Assembly: GCA_030272155.1 (NCBI GenBank)
Contig: CP126201.1
Span: 3,942,501 to 4,006,500, forward strand
DNA length: 64,000 nt
Direction of reading: 5' to 3'
Source of the DNA: Tetradesmus obliquus
Lineage: Eukaryota; Chlorophyta; Chlorophyceae; Sphaeropleales; Scenedesmaceae
Shown: positions 11,601 to 22,631 of the stretch, one piece after another
Layout of the letters: the number at the start of each line of letters is the position of its first letter
How positions within the stretch are numbered: position 1 is the first letter of the stretch
Position numbers and translations under genes: made by a program
Notes under the pieces: generated by a model
Told to the model about the DNA's origin: nothing
Seen by the model: the letters and a program-made list of their open reading frames with translations, nothing else
The model's database searches: none

Positions 11601-14600
11601 CTGCCGCATGCTGGCCGCATCCAGCCCAGCGCCAGCAGCACCTCCCTTACCTGCAGGACAGCAACAAGAGCAGCAGCGCAAACAGATGGAGGGCACACAC
11701 TCTGTCAGAGAGACGGCAGCAGCACAGTTACAAAAGAGTGCTGTGGCAGTGCAATAGTGCACGCCCACAGAATGAGCAGAGACAGACAGGGGGACGAGCA
11801 CGGCACATGTCCATCACACGCTTAATATTGATTACAGTACTTCTTTAATGTCTTCAAGAGCATGAAGATGCATGCTTGCTGCGCACCTGAGCCGGCCGCG
11901 TCTGGCAGCATCTGCAGTGCCGCCTCTGCATCTGCCAGCAGCTGGGCGCTACATTGGAAGCACAACTGAGAGGCATATTTGCAAAGGACTGCTGTAGCAG
12001 TGCGCTGCTGTACACCACCCCAACAAGAATGGATAATGGGGACAGCACCGGCAGCGCGGATTTGGACGCACAACCTTCTGGAAACTATGTAACATAATAA
12101 ACGCACGTAACACAGCGATTCCAGCGCACCTGTGCCGGAGGCATCCGGCGTCATCTGTAGCGCCGCCTCTGCATCTGCCAGCAGCTTTGCGCTCATGATG
12201 AGCACCAGCATGTGCTGCTGCCACGCCATGCCTGAGGGGATCACCGCCTGGCCCTGCGCGCAGCAGCAGCAGCAGAGCGGAGCTGTAATGTATTAGCAAA
12301 CAGCAACAGATGTTAGCTGAAAAGCCAAGCAGCAGCAAAGGATGGTGCAAATGTCTGCAGTGACAGTTGCAACCACGCCGCGCTGTGCAGCAGTCCCCCC
12401 CCCCCCCAGATCTGCTATGGTTTTGCAATCAACACGCCTTGGGAAGCACCCAACCCTTCCACGCGTACCACACAAGGCCACAGCAGCATGCCACTGCAAA
12501 GGCTGGCCCTGCAACACCCACTCGACTCTGGTCTCTATCCAGCAGACAATGCAGCTTCAACCCACAATCCTGACACACCCCACACACCTGTGCGTTCCTC
12601 CTACAGCCTGGATGGCTCTCCGCAAAGGCAATAGGGTTCATCAGCCGCGCATCCCCGCTGGCACTGCGGATAATCAGCTGCAGCAGCTGGCTGCGCTGCT
12701 GACTGTACGCATCCCAGCTCATGTGCCCCTGCCCACTTGCAGGAGGCATTGCCCCGGCATGTGTCAGCGCCACTATGGTGTTGAGCCATATGTGGGGCCC
12801 GCATGCGTTCGTGACGGCTTGCAGGACAGGCACCTCGCCGCCGGCTCGCGACGGCTGGTCAAACCTGGTCAGCGGCAGCAGACAATGAGCTGAGTCAGAC
12901 CCGGTCACACTGGGTCAAAGTGAGACATGAGATGTGCATGTGTTGGTGACAGCTTGCAGGACAGGCACCTCGCCGCCGGCTCGCAACGGCTGGTCAAACC
13001 TGGTCAGCAGCAGCAGACAGTGAGCCAAGTCAGATCTAGTCAAACTTGGTCAAAGTGCGGCATGAAAGACAGAGAAGGGTAGAGATTGAGCTGTCACACC
13101 CGCCAAGCAAAAGCAGTAATACAACCGGGGACATCATGGCACATCCAGCCAATGGCAAAGCAACGCAGCAGCAAGATCAACAGAATCAGCACACGTGTCC
13201 ATTGTGCACGCATGCAGTGCACCCATGCACACAACACCACCAAGCACACCAACCGCCCACCTGTCCACACACAGCACCATGTCTATCTCACGCTGCTGTA
13301 AGATGAACAATTCATCCACGGCAACATTGCGATTCCAACAAACGAACCTTGCTTTCAGCAGCTGCTGCTTGCGCCCACCTGTCCACATAAAGCACCGAGT
13401 CTGGCTCATGCTGCTGGAAGATGCACAGACTGTCCTTGGCAACTGTGATGTTCAAACAAACAAAAACTCTTGCCTTATTGCACCGTACCTGTCCACGTAC
13501 AGCACCAGGTCTGGCTCATGCTGCTGGAAGGCCTTGCGCAGCTTGCGCAGCACCGCAGCATTCGCAGCAGCGCCAGCAGCACTCGCTGTCAGCCCCGGTG
13601 TGTCGATCAGCGTCAGTGTCACACCCAGCACCTGACCCTGGCTCACTTCCACGCGCTTCGTGCCTCCTGAAAAGGCATCCAGCGGCAGGCTGGCTGCACT
13701 GCTGCTGCTGCTGCTGCTGCCCATGGCAAGGAGGCTGCGGATGAGCTGCGTCTTGCCGGTGCCGCGTAGGCCGATTACTAGGATCTTCACGTTCAGGTTC
13801 AGCGACGAGTTGGGGCCCTGTGAACCCATTGTATGCAGCCATACAGGCAGCAAAACTGAGTACCAGTTAAACATGCATAATGCGTACATGAGTTTGAGAT
13901 TACGGCACCGTTATGTGTGTGCTTCCGATTGCTTGCTTCACAACATCAGTGGTTCCACAGTAGCCCAAGCAGCATCAATGGCACACATGGCACCTCCAAT
14001 CGCCCAATTGCATGAGAGCATGCATGTAATTGCACCTAAATCACATTGTTCAACTGACATGTGACGTGTCACATGCTGCAACAGCTGTCGAAGCCGCAAG
14101 GTGGCTCACCTCTGCTGCTTCCAGCTGCTCCGCCTCGCGTGCCGCCAGCAGTGCTGCATCGGGCCGCAATGCAGCTGCCAAAACAACAAATTGCATGAGA
14201 ATGCATGATGTCATGGGACAGCAATTCACAGCTCGCACAGCTACATAGAAATTGCAATCTCTGTGAAACACTGCTCACCTCTGCAGCTTCCAGCTGCTCC
14301 GCCTCCCGTGCCGCCAGCAGTGCTGCATCGGGCCGCCTCGTGCCCTTCCTGAACGGCTCCTTGAGCTTCTCAGCCAGGTACAGCCGGTACAGCACCTGTG
14401 ATCGTGTTTAACAATGCAGCCAACTGTCAATAACAAGCAACGTACGAGACACACACTAAATGGAGCACGAAGCAAGGGGAAGCTGTCAGCTTGCACTGCT
14501 TTGCACATGTGCAACTGTATCTGAAGGGGAAATGGGTGCCTGTTTCTGCTTCCATCACAACTGTGCTTCCTCCTGCTGCTCTGCTGCTCTGCCGAAATCA

Positions 14601-15945
14601 GGCGGTGAGGTGCTGCACCTGCACTTGCCAACACACTGCTGCACAGGGCAAGTACAGAAAGCATTGCACCGCACTGCGATAGGCAGGGTAAGCAAGCGAC
14701 ATGCAGAAGCCAGCAGGCGCTGCTGCTGCTCTGCTGCCCACTGGGCACCAGCTGGCCGCCTACGCCTCCTCCTGTTGCACAGCACCCTTGCTGCTGCTCA
14801 ACAGTAGCAAAACCAACCGTTCTGCCGCAACCCTGCCGCTGCCGCTAGCGCTCCAACGCATGGCAGCAGATTGTGCTGCACACCCCACTTCAACCTCCTA
14901 CTTTACCCTTTTTCAATACACGCAGCATGCACCCACCTGCTTCACCAGGCCATTGTCATGCGCATAGCCCAGCCTGCTAGTTGCCCCGATGAAGTTAAAA
15001 GCACCCATCTGCTTCGCATCCCGCTACAACCTCCTACTTCACCCTTTTCCCATACATGCTGCATGCCGCACCCGCCCACCTGCTTCACCAGCCCGGTGTC
15101 GTGTGCATAGCCCAGCCTGCTGGCCGCCCTGATGAGCCGCACGCGTATGCTGTGCACGTTGGCTCGCAGCTTCTGCGTAGCTTCAGACTCCTCTGGGTCA
15201 ATCACACCCACCACTGGGCTGCTGCTGGAGGCTGCAGCAGCAGAATAACAGCACACAAACCTTTTAGGGTGTGGAAAATCAGGTTTGAAAGGCAGGATTT
15301 GTGTGGCTTCAGACTCCTCTGGGTCAATCACACCCACCACTAGGCCGTTGCTGGAGGCTGCAGCAGCACAAGAATGGCACGAAAACACTTGACATCACAG
15401 TTTGAAGGGCAGGGTTTGCAGTGCAGTTGATTGATCACAACGCAACGTCCAAGAAAAGGTCTTGCCACCAAAAAGTAAGGACTCTGCATGTGCTTGCGTT
15501 GCACGTTGCGTAATCAAAGCAGCAAAAAGTGCCTGCCTGGTAAGTTGCCATCAGCGCAGCTCTCACCTGCTGCCCTGGCTGGCAGAGCAGGCATGCCCCT
15601 GGGGCCTGCAGCAGCACCTGCATTGCCTGCTGTGATCTTGCCGCTGCTGTTGGGCCGCACTAAAGTTGGCCCTCTGCTGCTGCTACTGCTGCTTGTAACA
15701 GGCGTTGCTGCTGCATCGCTGCTGCTTCCTGCCGCCTTGGGTGCTGACGCTGCAGTGCCATTGCCTGCAGTGCGTGCATTTCTTGGCGGCAGTGTGGGGG
15801 TTGCCTTTGCCTTGGAGGCAGCTGACTGCTGACTAGCTACTGCTGATGTAACATCCTTACTAACTGCTGCCAGCCCATTGCTGCTGGGAGTTGGAGCTGC
15901 TACTGCTGCTGCTGCTGAGTCTGACGAGGTGCTGCTGCTGTGCAT
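6900..15945 (-). CDS. TOC159-type chloroplast outer-membrane preprotein receptor GTPase
   Basis: Fourteen exons join in frame to 941 residues: 15945-15567, 15231-15080, 14395-14279, 13817-13489, 12864-12588, 12253-12130, 11650-11479, 11193-10984, 9698-9640, 9131-8944, 8572-8419, 8175-8018, 7761-7693 and 7337-6900. The GTPase domain has the P-loop GLRGTGKT (about 232-239), LIDTPG (about 286-291), DLVLYVDR and LTHAGAMPP, the TOC159/TOC34 signature. The preceding SIRVRLIRAASRLGYAHDTG and YRLYLAEKL match the pre-GTPase helices of TOC159. The C-terminal half matches the membrane-anchoring M domain, including GWIVRPHIEPHG and the ending LVPLFNLGWG. The N-terminal A domain is short (about 125 residues), Ser/Ala-rich and not strongly acidic. 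The protein should recognise transit peptides at the TOC translocon. Exon 13 is the least certain exon. At least eight exons have edge copies in the flanking introns. Confidence 0.88.
7471..7581 (-). repeat. Two upstream copies of the acceptor and 5' edge of TOC159-like exon 14
   Basis: The junction TGCAG|CTGTTCTGCCGGCCT used at 7337 is repeated with acceptors just above 7485 and 7581 on the minus strand. The nearer copy runs past GCCGGCC before diverging; the farther one keeps only CTGTTCTGCC. Both sit upstream, in the sense direction, of the authentic acceptor. Confidence 0.75.
7885..7910 (-). repeat. Copy of the 3' edge of TOC159-like exon 12 with donor
   Basis: The end of exon 12, coding ELDVALGK followed by a GTGAGG donor at 8018, is repeated at 7910-7885 followed by GTGGGT. 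It lies downstream of the real donor in the next intron. Confidence 0.7.
8578..8644 (-). repeat. CTG-rich tract immediately before TOC159-like exon 11
   Basis: About 67 bases of near-perfect CTG (sense strand), broken by a few TTG units. It ends a few bases before the acceptor CACCAG| at 8573, where a polypyrimidine tract would be expected. Confidence 0.85.
10070..10826 (-). repeat. Four-copy tandem array of the 3' edge of TOC159-like exon 8
   Basis: The last 75 or so bases of exon 8 (coding MQLAQPRTATRVRPSVQPPV plus GH) and its GTGCGC-type donor recur with exon ends at 10750, 10543, 10303 and 10070; the authentic donor is at 10984. Spacing is 207-240 bases. The intervening intron sequence, rich in CACAGGACA words, is repeated too, so the whole unit was duplicated. 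The copies are highly similar, which suggests recent or ongoing turnover. Confidence 0.93.
11887..11945 (-). repeat. Copy of the 3' edge of TOC159-like exon 6 with donor
   Basis: The end of exon 6 (LLADAEAALQM.PDA.G, donor at 12130) recurs at 11945-11887 with the sequence LLADAEAALQMLPDAAGSG and an intact GTGCGC donor. It lies downstream of the authentic donor. Confidence 0.88.
12945..13008 (-). repeat. Copy of the 5' edge of TOC159-like exon 5 with acceptor
   Basis: The exon 5 start (acceptor GACCAG|, then coding FDQPSRAGGEVPVLQAVT, true start 12864) is repeated about 140 bases upstream with few substitutions. The copy then continues into unrelated intron sequence. Confidence 0.88.
13261..13432 (-). 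repeat. Two copies of the 3' edge of TOC159-like exon 4 with donors
   Basis: The end of exon 4 (AFQQHEPDLVLYVDR, donor at 13489) recurs with exon ends at 13379 and 13261. Both copies keep the GGACAG|GTGGGC or GGACAG|GTGGGCGG type donor. The nearer copy is the better preserved; the farther one has lost the EPD portion. Confidence 0.88.
14110..14168 (-). repeat. Copy of the 3' edge of TOC159-like exon 3 with donor
   Basis: RPDAALLAAREAEQLEAAE plus the GTGAGC donor (true exon end 14279) is repeated almost exactly at 14168-14110, about 170 bases downstream in the sense direction. Confidence 0.9.
14937..14996 (-). repeat. Copy of the 3' edge of TOC159-like exon 2 with donor
   Basis: The exon 2 end coding ASRLGYAHDTGLVKQ (true donor at 15080) recurs at 14996-14937 as SRLGYAHDNGLVKQ-like sequence with an intact GTGGGT donor. 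The following intron sequence is repeated as well. Confidence 0.88.
15299..15362 (-). repeat. Copy of the 5' edge of TOC159-like exon 2 with acceptor
   Basis: CTGCAG| followed by sequence coding SSNGLVVGVIDPEESEAT is repeated upstream of the true exon start at 15231, whose sequence codes SSSPVVGVIDPEESEATQ. The upstream copy has no obvious donor and runs into intron sequence. Confidence 0.88.
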
Positions 15946-16909
15946 ATTCTTTGAGTGACCTCAGCACATGGGCAGCTCGAAGCTGCTGTATGTTGTATTG
16001 TAAAGCAGCTAAACCATCCAACTGCATGCAACACGCCGCTTGCTGCCGAACGAGGCAACGGGTTTGGACAATGGAACAGCTGTGATGCAACACAGCCAAT
16101 GCGGCGATATGTTGTTCGTTGAATCGGAAAAAAGCTTTTTGTTTGACGTATGTCGGGATCGAGTGCGCAAATCGAAAGCAAACGCGAGAGTTTGGCGGCA
16201 CAGACAGTTGTTAAGACAGCGTGGACATGCTGTGAACGGCTCAAAACAAAACAATGATGCGACCTGCGAGCTAGACAACGTTGTGTGAATCCATGCACGC
16301 TCCTTACGCTGATGTGTCACTGGTACTGCAGTTGTCTGCCAAACTTCTGCAGCACAAAAATAGATGCACTGCTCCACCTCTGTCAGCAACAGCGTAGAGA
16401 TGATCACCTCATACAACTTGCGCTTCGCAAGAATTGGACAACTGCAAAGCAGCCTCAGGCAGCTGCTGCGCTAGTGGCATCCCAGCCATGCCAACTAGGC
16501 TGGATACCAGCGTTCACTAAAAGCAAGCTACCTGTCCACCATAGTTACTGTTAACATGGAGTTTGCAGTGCACACTGTGCACATAATGTTCTTCAGCCCA
16601 GCTTCCGACCAAGTCAACAACCTATATCTTCGCAAGGGTGCACATCAGCCAGAACTGCTCTTGCAGCAGTACTGTCCACACCAGACACAGCTGCTGCGTC
16701 ACTGTCATACACACCGTCAGAACACCCTACATATCCATTGACACAACCTGCTAGCGGTGCTGAAGGTATTCTGATCTCTGCCAGCAGAGCCTCCCCAGTG
16801 GGCTGGAACATGCAATGCTGCCACCACTCAATCACCCAGCAACAGCAGCTGCCGCTACCCGCTTTCTTTGTTACAGGGCGGTAAGCTACGTGCTGCTGCC
16901 TTGGTGTTG
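15946..16909. other. Intergenic space, TOC159-like 5' / HEP2-like 3'
   Basis: About 0.96 kb between the TOC159-like start and the HEP2-like stop, both on the minus strand. It must hold the TOC159-like promoter and 5' UTR and the HEP2-like 3' UTR. TTACA at 16871-16875 (TGTAA on the minus strand) is a candidate polyadenylation signal for the HEP2-like gene. No coding exon was recognised. Confidence 0.45.
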
Positions 16910-18409
16910 CTATTGCTGCACGCCAGGTGCTGCTGCTGCTGCTGCTGCTGCTGAAGAGACCTCCTCCTGGCTGCTGTCACTGCCTGCTGCCAAGCCCAGC
17001 ACAGTCCCTGCAGAGTGCTGGGAATCCTCCTGCAAGCTGCTGCCACCTGCAGCCACTACAGCAGGACAACCACCGCGAAACCACATGCAGCACGTTGCAA
17101 AACCTTTTAATGTGAAGCAGCACAGCACAGCATAAGCCAGTTCCTGGCAGCACCAGACACCGAGGCTGCTGGCTGCTGTCCCTGGTGCTCCCTGCAGCAA
17201 TCTGCGGGCTGTTGGGTGCTGCTGCATGCAGGGCATCACACTGCACCACACATTCAGAGCAGGCACGCCACAAACTTGAGACCCAACACTCACCAGCCGC
17301 TGCTGTGCTGCTGACTACCTGCTGCTGTTGCTGCTGCTGCCACTCTGGGTCGTTGTACCGGATCTCTTCGATGATGCTGGGGTGTGCAGCCAGGGTGTGC
17401 CACACCTCGCAATGCTGGCACTGCGCAAACACAGCACCCTTCTCCCATGCAACGGGGTTCACCAAGCGCGCTGACCGGCCACCTACACGAGACAGCAGTA
17501 GTAACAGCAGGCAGCAGCAGCAGCCGTGTGATCCACTGCCACTACCTAAGGCACAGAGATGCACAACGGGTATGCCGAAGGCCGTGTGTGCATAAAGCTC
17601 CACCCGCGAACCTTGGACTGCAGCTGCCAGAGCAGTTTGCGATGCTGCCAGGAGACCAAACACGAGCGGAATAAGAGTGACAGCTTGACTGCCGCAACAG
17701 ATGACGCACAGCCTGCACAATAAGCAGCTGCTGCCAGCACACCACATACCGCACTTGTTGCAGGTGAACATGACCATCTTGGTCCGCCGCTGCCCCTCAT
17801 TTACTGCTGCCAAAGGTATCCGAACGGTCTTTGTTGCTTCGTCATATGTTACTTGTTTTGCTGCAGTATCCGGATTGAGCTCCAGCTGAAGGTCTGCAGA
17901 AGACAAAGGTGCTGTGACGCCTGAGCTTGCAATGGCTGAGTATGTGCTTGGCATTCTCATAGCATTACTGCTAGCATGCGGCACCGCTTCTCAGCCCATT
18001 TACAAAACTGCAGGCTAATCTCTGTTGGCTATGCAATATCTTTCAGGACAACTTCAGTGCACACTCCTGGCTGCAGAAGGCACCAGATGCAGCAATATGC
18101 ATGCATGACCTGCTGCTGCGTGCAGAGCTGTGCAGCTGTGCAACGGCAGCATAGATACGCACCTTCCGGCAGTGGATCAGTGTACGTTGTGCTCCTGCAA
18201 ACATACGACTGCTGCGTTCTGAAGGCGCGGGGTGCACTGACAGTGCACGGAACAACTGGCGAGGCGCACTCGACTACCACCCTCTGGTGGCTTGAATTAT
18301 TGAAGCTTCTAGGTACAAAGCGAGCTGCTACGTTCGGCAAGCGTGCGGCGGACCACGCACTGCCTCTGCTGCTGGCAGCACTGTGCCGAGCTGGGTGCTG
18401 GAGCAACAT
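16910..18409 (-). CDS. DNL-type zinc-ribbon Hsp70-escort protein, plastid (HEP2/ZR3-like)
   Basis: Four exons (18409-18163, 17893-17750, 17482-17294, 17046-16910) join in frame to 238 residues. The first ATG in frame is at 18409 and opens with MLLQHPARHSAASSRGSAW, a Ser/Ala/Arg-rich plastid-type presequence. The DNL zinc ribbon has Cys pairs CNKC (127-130) and CQHC (152-155), separated by GGRSARLVNPVAWEKGAVFA, as in Zim17/Tim15/HEP proteins. Algal HEP2 keeps the stromal Hsp70 (HSP70B) soluble and active. The region after the ribbon (SIIEEIRYNDPEW, then a Gln run and a Ser/Ala tail) is typical of plant plastid members, while the poly-Gln and poly-Ala runs come from CAG/CTG expansion. Plastid rather than mitochondrial location is inferred. 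Confidence 0.85.
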
Positions 18410-20002
18410 CTGGGCCAGCTGCTGAGCACGAAGACTGCAAAGGTATGCCGGCACGAAATTCACAGCAAATGATGTTCAAGAATGCGACTTTGTGGACGCT
18501 TGCACCCGTGTGTGCCTACAAATGGCAGGGCTGATGCACTGTGGCACCACAAGCGTCAGTAACGCACCACATGTAACTGACACTGACGCTGGCAACATGG
18601 CACGGCATTTTGGCGACCTGATGCAAGTTACATCTGGTTGCAGCAACTTGCAATCCGATATTTGGTGGATGTTCAGCTGGCAACTTGTCGGAACACTAAA
18701 CTCACTACCAATCACATGCCGCACCCAACACACTGTGACAAGAATGGGAGGCCCAATCAGGAGCCAACCATGCAGCAGTGCAATTGCAAGGGCCCTTGCA
18801 AGGGCTGCAAAGCTTATCACATCACTCACACACCACCAGAGCTGAACCTATATGAAAATTAGCCTAGATTCCTGCAAGTGTGCTGCTTGTCAGCAGTCGT
18901 GCAAGCTCCCAGCACCTTTTCTACAACTACTTGAGGCAAAGCTGGCACATGATGCATGCGCGCTGTCACCAAAACCTTAAAGCACTCTCACATGCATGGC
19001 TGCCTCTGCTGCCGTCCCATTCAAATAGGGCATAGCAGGCCTTATGCGAAGCCCAACAAACATGCTGCTGCGGAAGGCGGTAAGTTTCCATGATAATCAT
19101 ATTTGCATTGCTGCAGCAGGAGCAGCAGCAGCAGTACAGTATCTTGCTAAGGTAAGGACCACTAACTGACAGCACTAGCTGAGTGTAAGCTGCCGTGGGT
19201 CCACACTGGGTCACTCTAGGGTTCAGGTAGGGGCAGACCAACCCTAAACCCTCCTGCTCACAACCGTTGGTCATAAAACGGAACCAACACCCTGCAGGGA
19301 ACATACCTCAGCACACTGCAGGTTTCCAGGATTGCACTGATCATCAGTGCTAGCGCATGCCTTGAAATGCGCTGCAAGAGCACACTGTCTAACAACTCTC
19401 ACACACACCCGGGGCAGTATGCGCAAGCGCACACCATACACAGCCACAGGCACCAGCGGCACAGCAATGATCGCATATGACGCCTTGTAGTCAGCCGCCA
19501 GGCACTCAAAGCAGCCACACCAGGTCACACCGCATGTTGTGCTGCGGTGCTGCTCCTGATTTCATCTAGTGCTTAACAGAACAATGCTGCCACAGATACT
19601 CTACAGAGGCACTTCAACTAACGACATGCTGCGTTGGGGAATTGCTTGAACGCCGTCACGACAGGCGATGCTGCTGGCATTGAAACAGCACGACGCGCAA
19701 CACAACTGAAACCTTGCCCCCGCAGCCACCCTTCCAGATGTGTCATCACACCATTGGTACAGCCCACATGTGGGTACACGCCCAGCACTGCAGCACAGCT
19801 CACAACTACTGCGAGGCTTGCTACAGCCCCAGCCCACCACAGCCTGTACCTGTGCCTGTATGCAGCTGCTCCACTGACTCTGCAGAGCGCCCAGCAGCTT
19901 GCTGCAGCTGCCACACTCGGCCTGCATGTGCCCAACCAGCATACGTGCTTGCCTCCAAATCGCCTGCTCCGCACGTGTCACTGTTGTTACTTTGCAGCTG
20001 CT
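18410..20002. other. Intergenic space, HEP2-like 5' / FAR 3'
   Basis: About 1.6 kb with no supported exon. Minus-strand open frames at 19271-19528 and 19601-19981 exist, but they lack linkable splice sites and start inside the 3' flank of the reductase gene. The HEP2-like promoter and the reductase 3' UTR must be in this stretch. Confidence 0.4.
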
Positions 20003-20800
20003 TCACTTGATGCGGCGGAAGTCATGCTCCACAAAGCACTCCTCCTGCATCTCCTGGCCATCCTGCCCTGCTGCTGCTGCTGCCGCTGACGCAGACGGCA
20101 GCATCCTGCGCTGCTCAGGCACGCTGCCAAACAGCATGCGGTAGATCCCAGCCATCTGCGTGTGCAGAAACCTGCGCCAGATCACATCTCCGTCAACCGG
20201 CGCCAGCTGAACCTCGGACCGCCCGGCCCACTGCTGCTGCTGCTGCTTGGTCTTGCCGCTGCCGCTGCCGCTGCTGCTGCTGCTGCTGCTGCTGCTGCGC
20301 TTGGTGATTGGCCGCCACACGAGCAGGAACTCAGCCGCCTCTGCAGGTGCCAGTGCGGCCTCGAGTGCCACCAACGCATGTGTGGAAAACACCAGATCCC
20401 GGTCTGTCTTGCTGTTGTTGTGCACGCAGAAGGTATCATAGCCCACCACCAGCTTCTTTGCCTCTTTTTCTTTGCCCAGCATGCGCAGCAGTGTGGAGAT
20501 GGCCCACACCTTCCACCACACGCGGCGGCGGCACGCCATCACGTTGGCGTCTGTTGGCACAAAGTCGGGGCCCATCTTGGGCGCGGGGCCAAAGCTGATC
20601 CTGCAGGGGAAGCAGCAGTGCAGACGAACCCATGCGCAGCTGTTGAGGAGGTGCATTGATATGTGCAGTGCTACGTACTGTCATTGAGAAACCAATTGCA
20701 TGGTCGCAGCAGCTTTGTCAGAACATAAGTAGCAGAGGTGCCAGGTGGGCACAAAGTCGGGGCCCATCTTGGGCGCGGGACCAAAGCTGATCCTGCAGGG

Positions 20801-20844
<44 letters not shown>

Positions 20845-22588
20845 TGCAGCGGCAGACTGAGCAGCGGCAGCGCTGACGTTGCAGAGCTGGGCAAGACAGA
20901 CGGCAGTCACAAGCCTGCACATCAAGCAGCACTCTCACCGAGTGTCATCACAGTGAACGGTAGTAATCCCTGCATGTGATTACTCACCTGAAGGGCGGCG
21001 GGTGCGCCTCAAAGAAGTCCAGGTTGTAGTTCCAGCCCTCCATGAGCACCAGCGGGTAGGTGCTGCTGGTTGCCGCATGCACGATCAGCAGCGGCAACCG
21101 CGGCTCGCCATCACTTAAACCCTCAGATGCCAGCTCATCACTGTTGCTGTTGGAGTCCTCTGTTGAACTCGCCACATTCACGGCAGCCAGCAGCTGCTGC
21201 GTCAGCTTGGAGGTCTGGGGCGAGCGGCCTGCAGGAATGCTGCTGCGCATCTTCGGGCTGCTGCTGCTGCTGCTGCTGCTGCTGTCACCGGCGCTGTCCA
21301 CCATCGCTGCCAAGTCAGCTAGGCTGGACACTCGGCCGCCAGGATACATCGCTGTATCGTCTGAAGCAGCAGACATGGCGCGTCCTGCACCTGCCGCAGG
21401 CTTGTGGCCTCCAGCTGCTGCTGCCTGGATTGGCTTCAGCGCATGCTCAACAGCAGCAACCTTGATTGTGGATGTGATGTCAGCGCTACAGCCGTCAGCT
21501 AGCCCGGCGTGCTGCTCCGCAACATGCGCCGCATGCGCTGCATGTGCTGCAGGGCTGAATGGATGCGGCTGGCCCAGTACCACGGCTGCATCAGCCGCAC
21601 ACCCTGCGATGCTACCTGAGCGCGTAGCGCGGCTTATCGAAGCCGCCACGCCTGCTGAGATTGCTGCTGCTGCTGCAATGATGGAGGATGCCACCAGGTC
21701 AGCCGGCACAATGTCCCAGACGCCCATGGGCTGGCTGGCAACTGATTCAAGGCAGTCAAAGAGGCCGATGGCCATGGCTGCGCCTGCGCCGATGGGGCCA
21801 GCCCAGTTGCCCACGTAGCCAGGGTAGGGCTCGCCTGCAGCAGCAGCAGCAGCAGCAGCAGCAGCGGCAGCAGCAGCGGCAGCAGCAGCAGCAGCAGCAG
21901 CAGCAAAAGGCTTACAAGAGGTGGTGGAAACACTGCAAAGGGCATGCCGAGACGTGTATGTGCAACAGCGGGGTGCTGTACGCCAGCGCTGACAGCAGAC
22001 GATAGTTTCAGCAGGTCTGTTGTTCACATTTTTGTGCAGCACTACAAAAAGAGCCTAAATCGCAGGGAAACAGCTGGGAGTGTGTTAGGCAGCCCCACCT
22101 GCAATGGCTGACACCAGGCTGGGCCGCACAATAGCCACAGGCAGCTGCTGCTTGGCCTGGTAGCGGGTGACCAGCTGCTCCGACATGTGCTTGCCCTGCA
22201 GGCGGCGGCAGCAGCAGCACCGGAAGAGCAATCAGCAGTCAAAGTTAGGATTGCTGACCGCACGTATGCTCACCTGCCTTTGGACAGGTCATGTATGCTT
22301 ATGCACAAACTGCAGCCTGTAGGCTCAGATAAGTCGGGGTGGACCAGCAGCAGCGCAAACGCAGCTGCTGTGAGCAAGTCAGCTCAGCAGCATTACCATC
22401 ATCACACCAGGCCCTGGGCTCGCCATCCATACCATCATGCTTATCAGCGCAGGACACAGCAATCAGCCATACACAGTGAAGCTTTGCCGCACCATGGTGT
22501 AGGTGTTGGGGAACTTCCAGCGCCTCAGCAGTATGTCTGCCCGTAGGTTAGCGTCACGCTTGGGCATCGTCAGCAGCTCCTGATTGGT

Positions 22589-22631
<43 letters not shown>

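Noticed and set aside
16977-17984. 335-codon continuous minus-strand frame
   Set aside because: It reads through introns of the HEP2-like gene; the spliced model restores the zinc ribbon and removes Cys-rich filler.
19271-19981. Minus-strand open frames between HEP2-like and FAR genes as a separate gene
   Set aside because: No family resemblance, no consistent splice phase, and the 5' end would lie in the FAR 3' flank.
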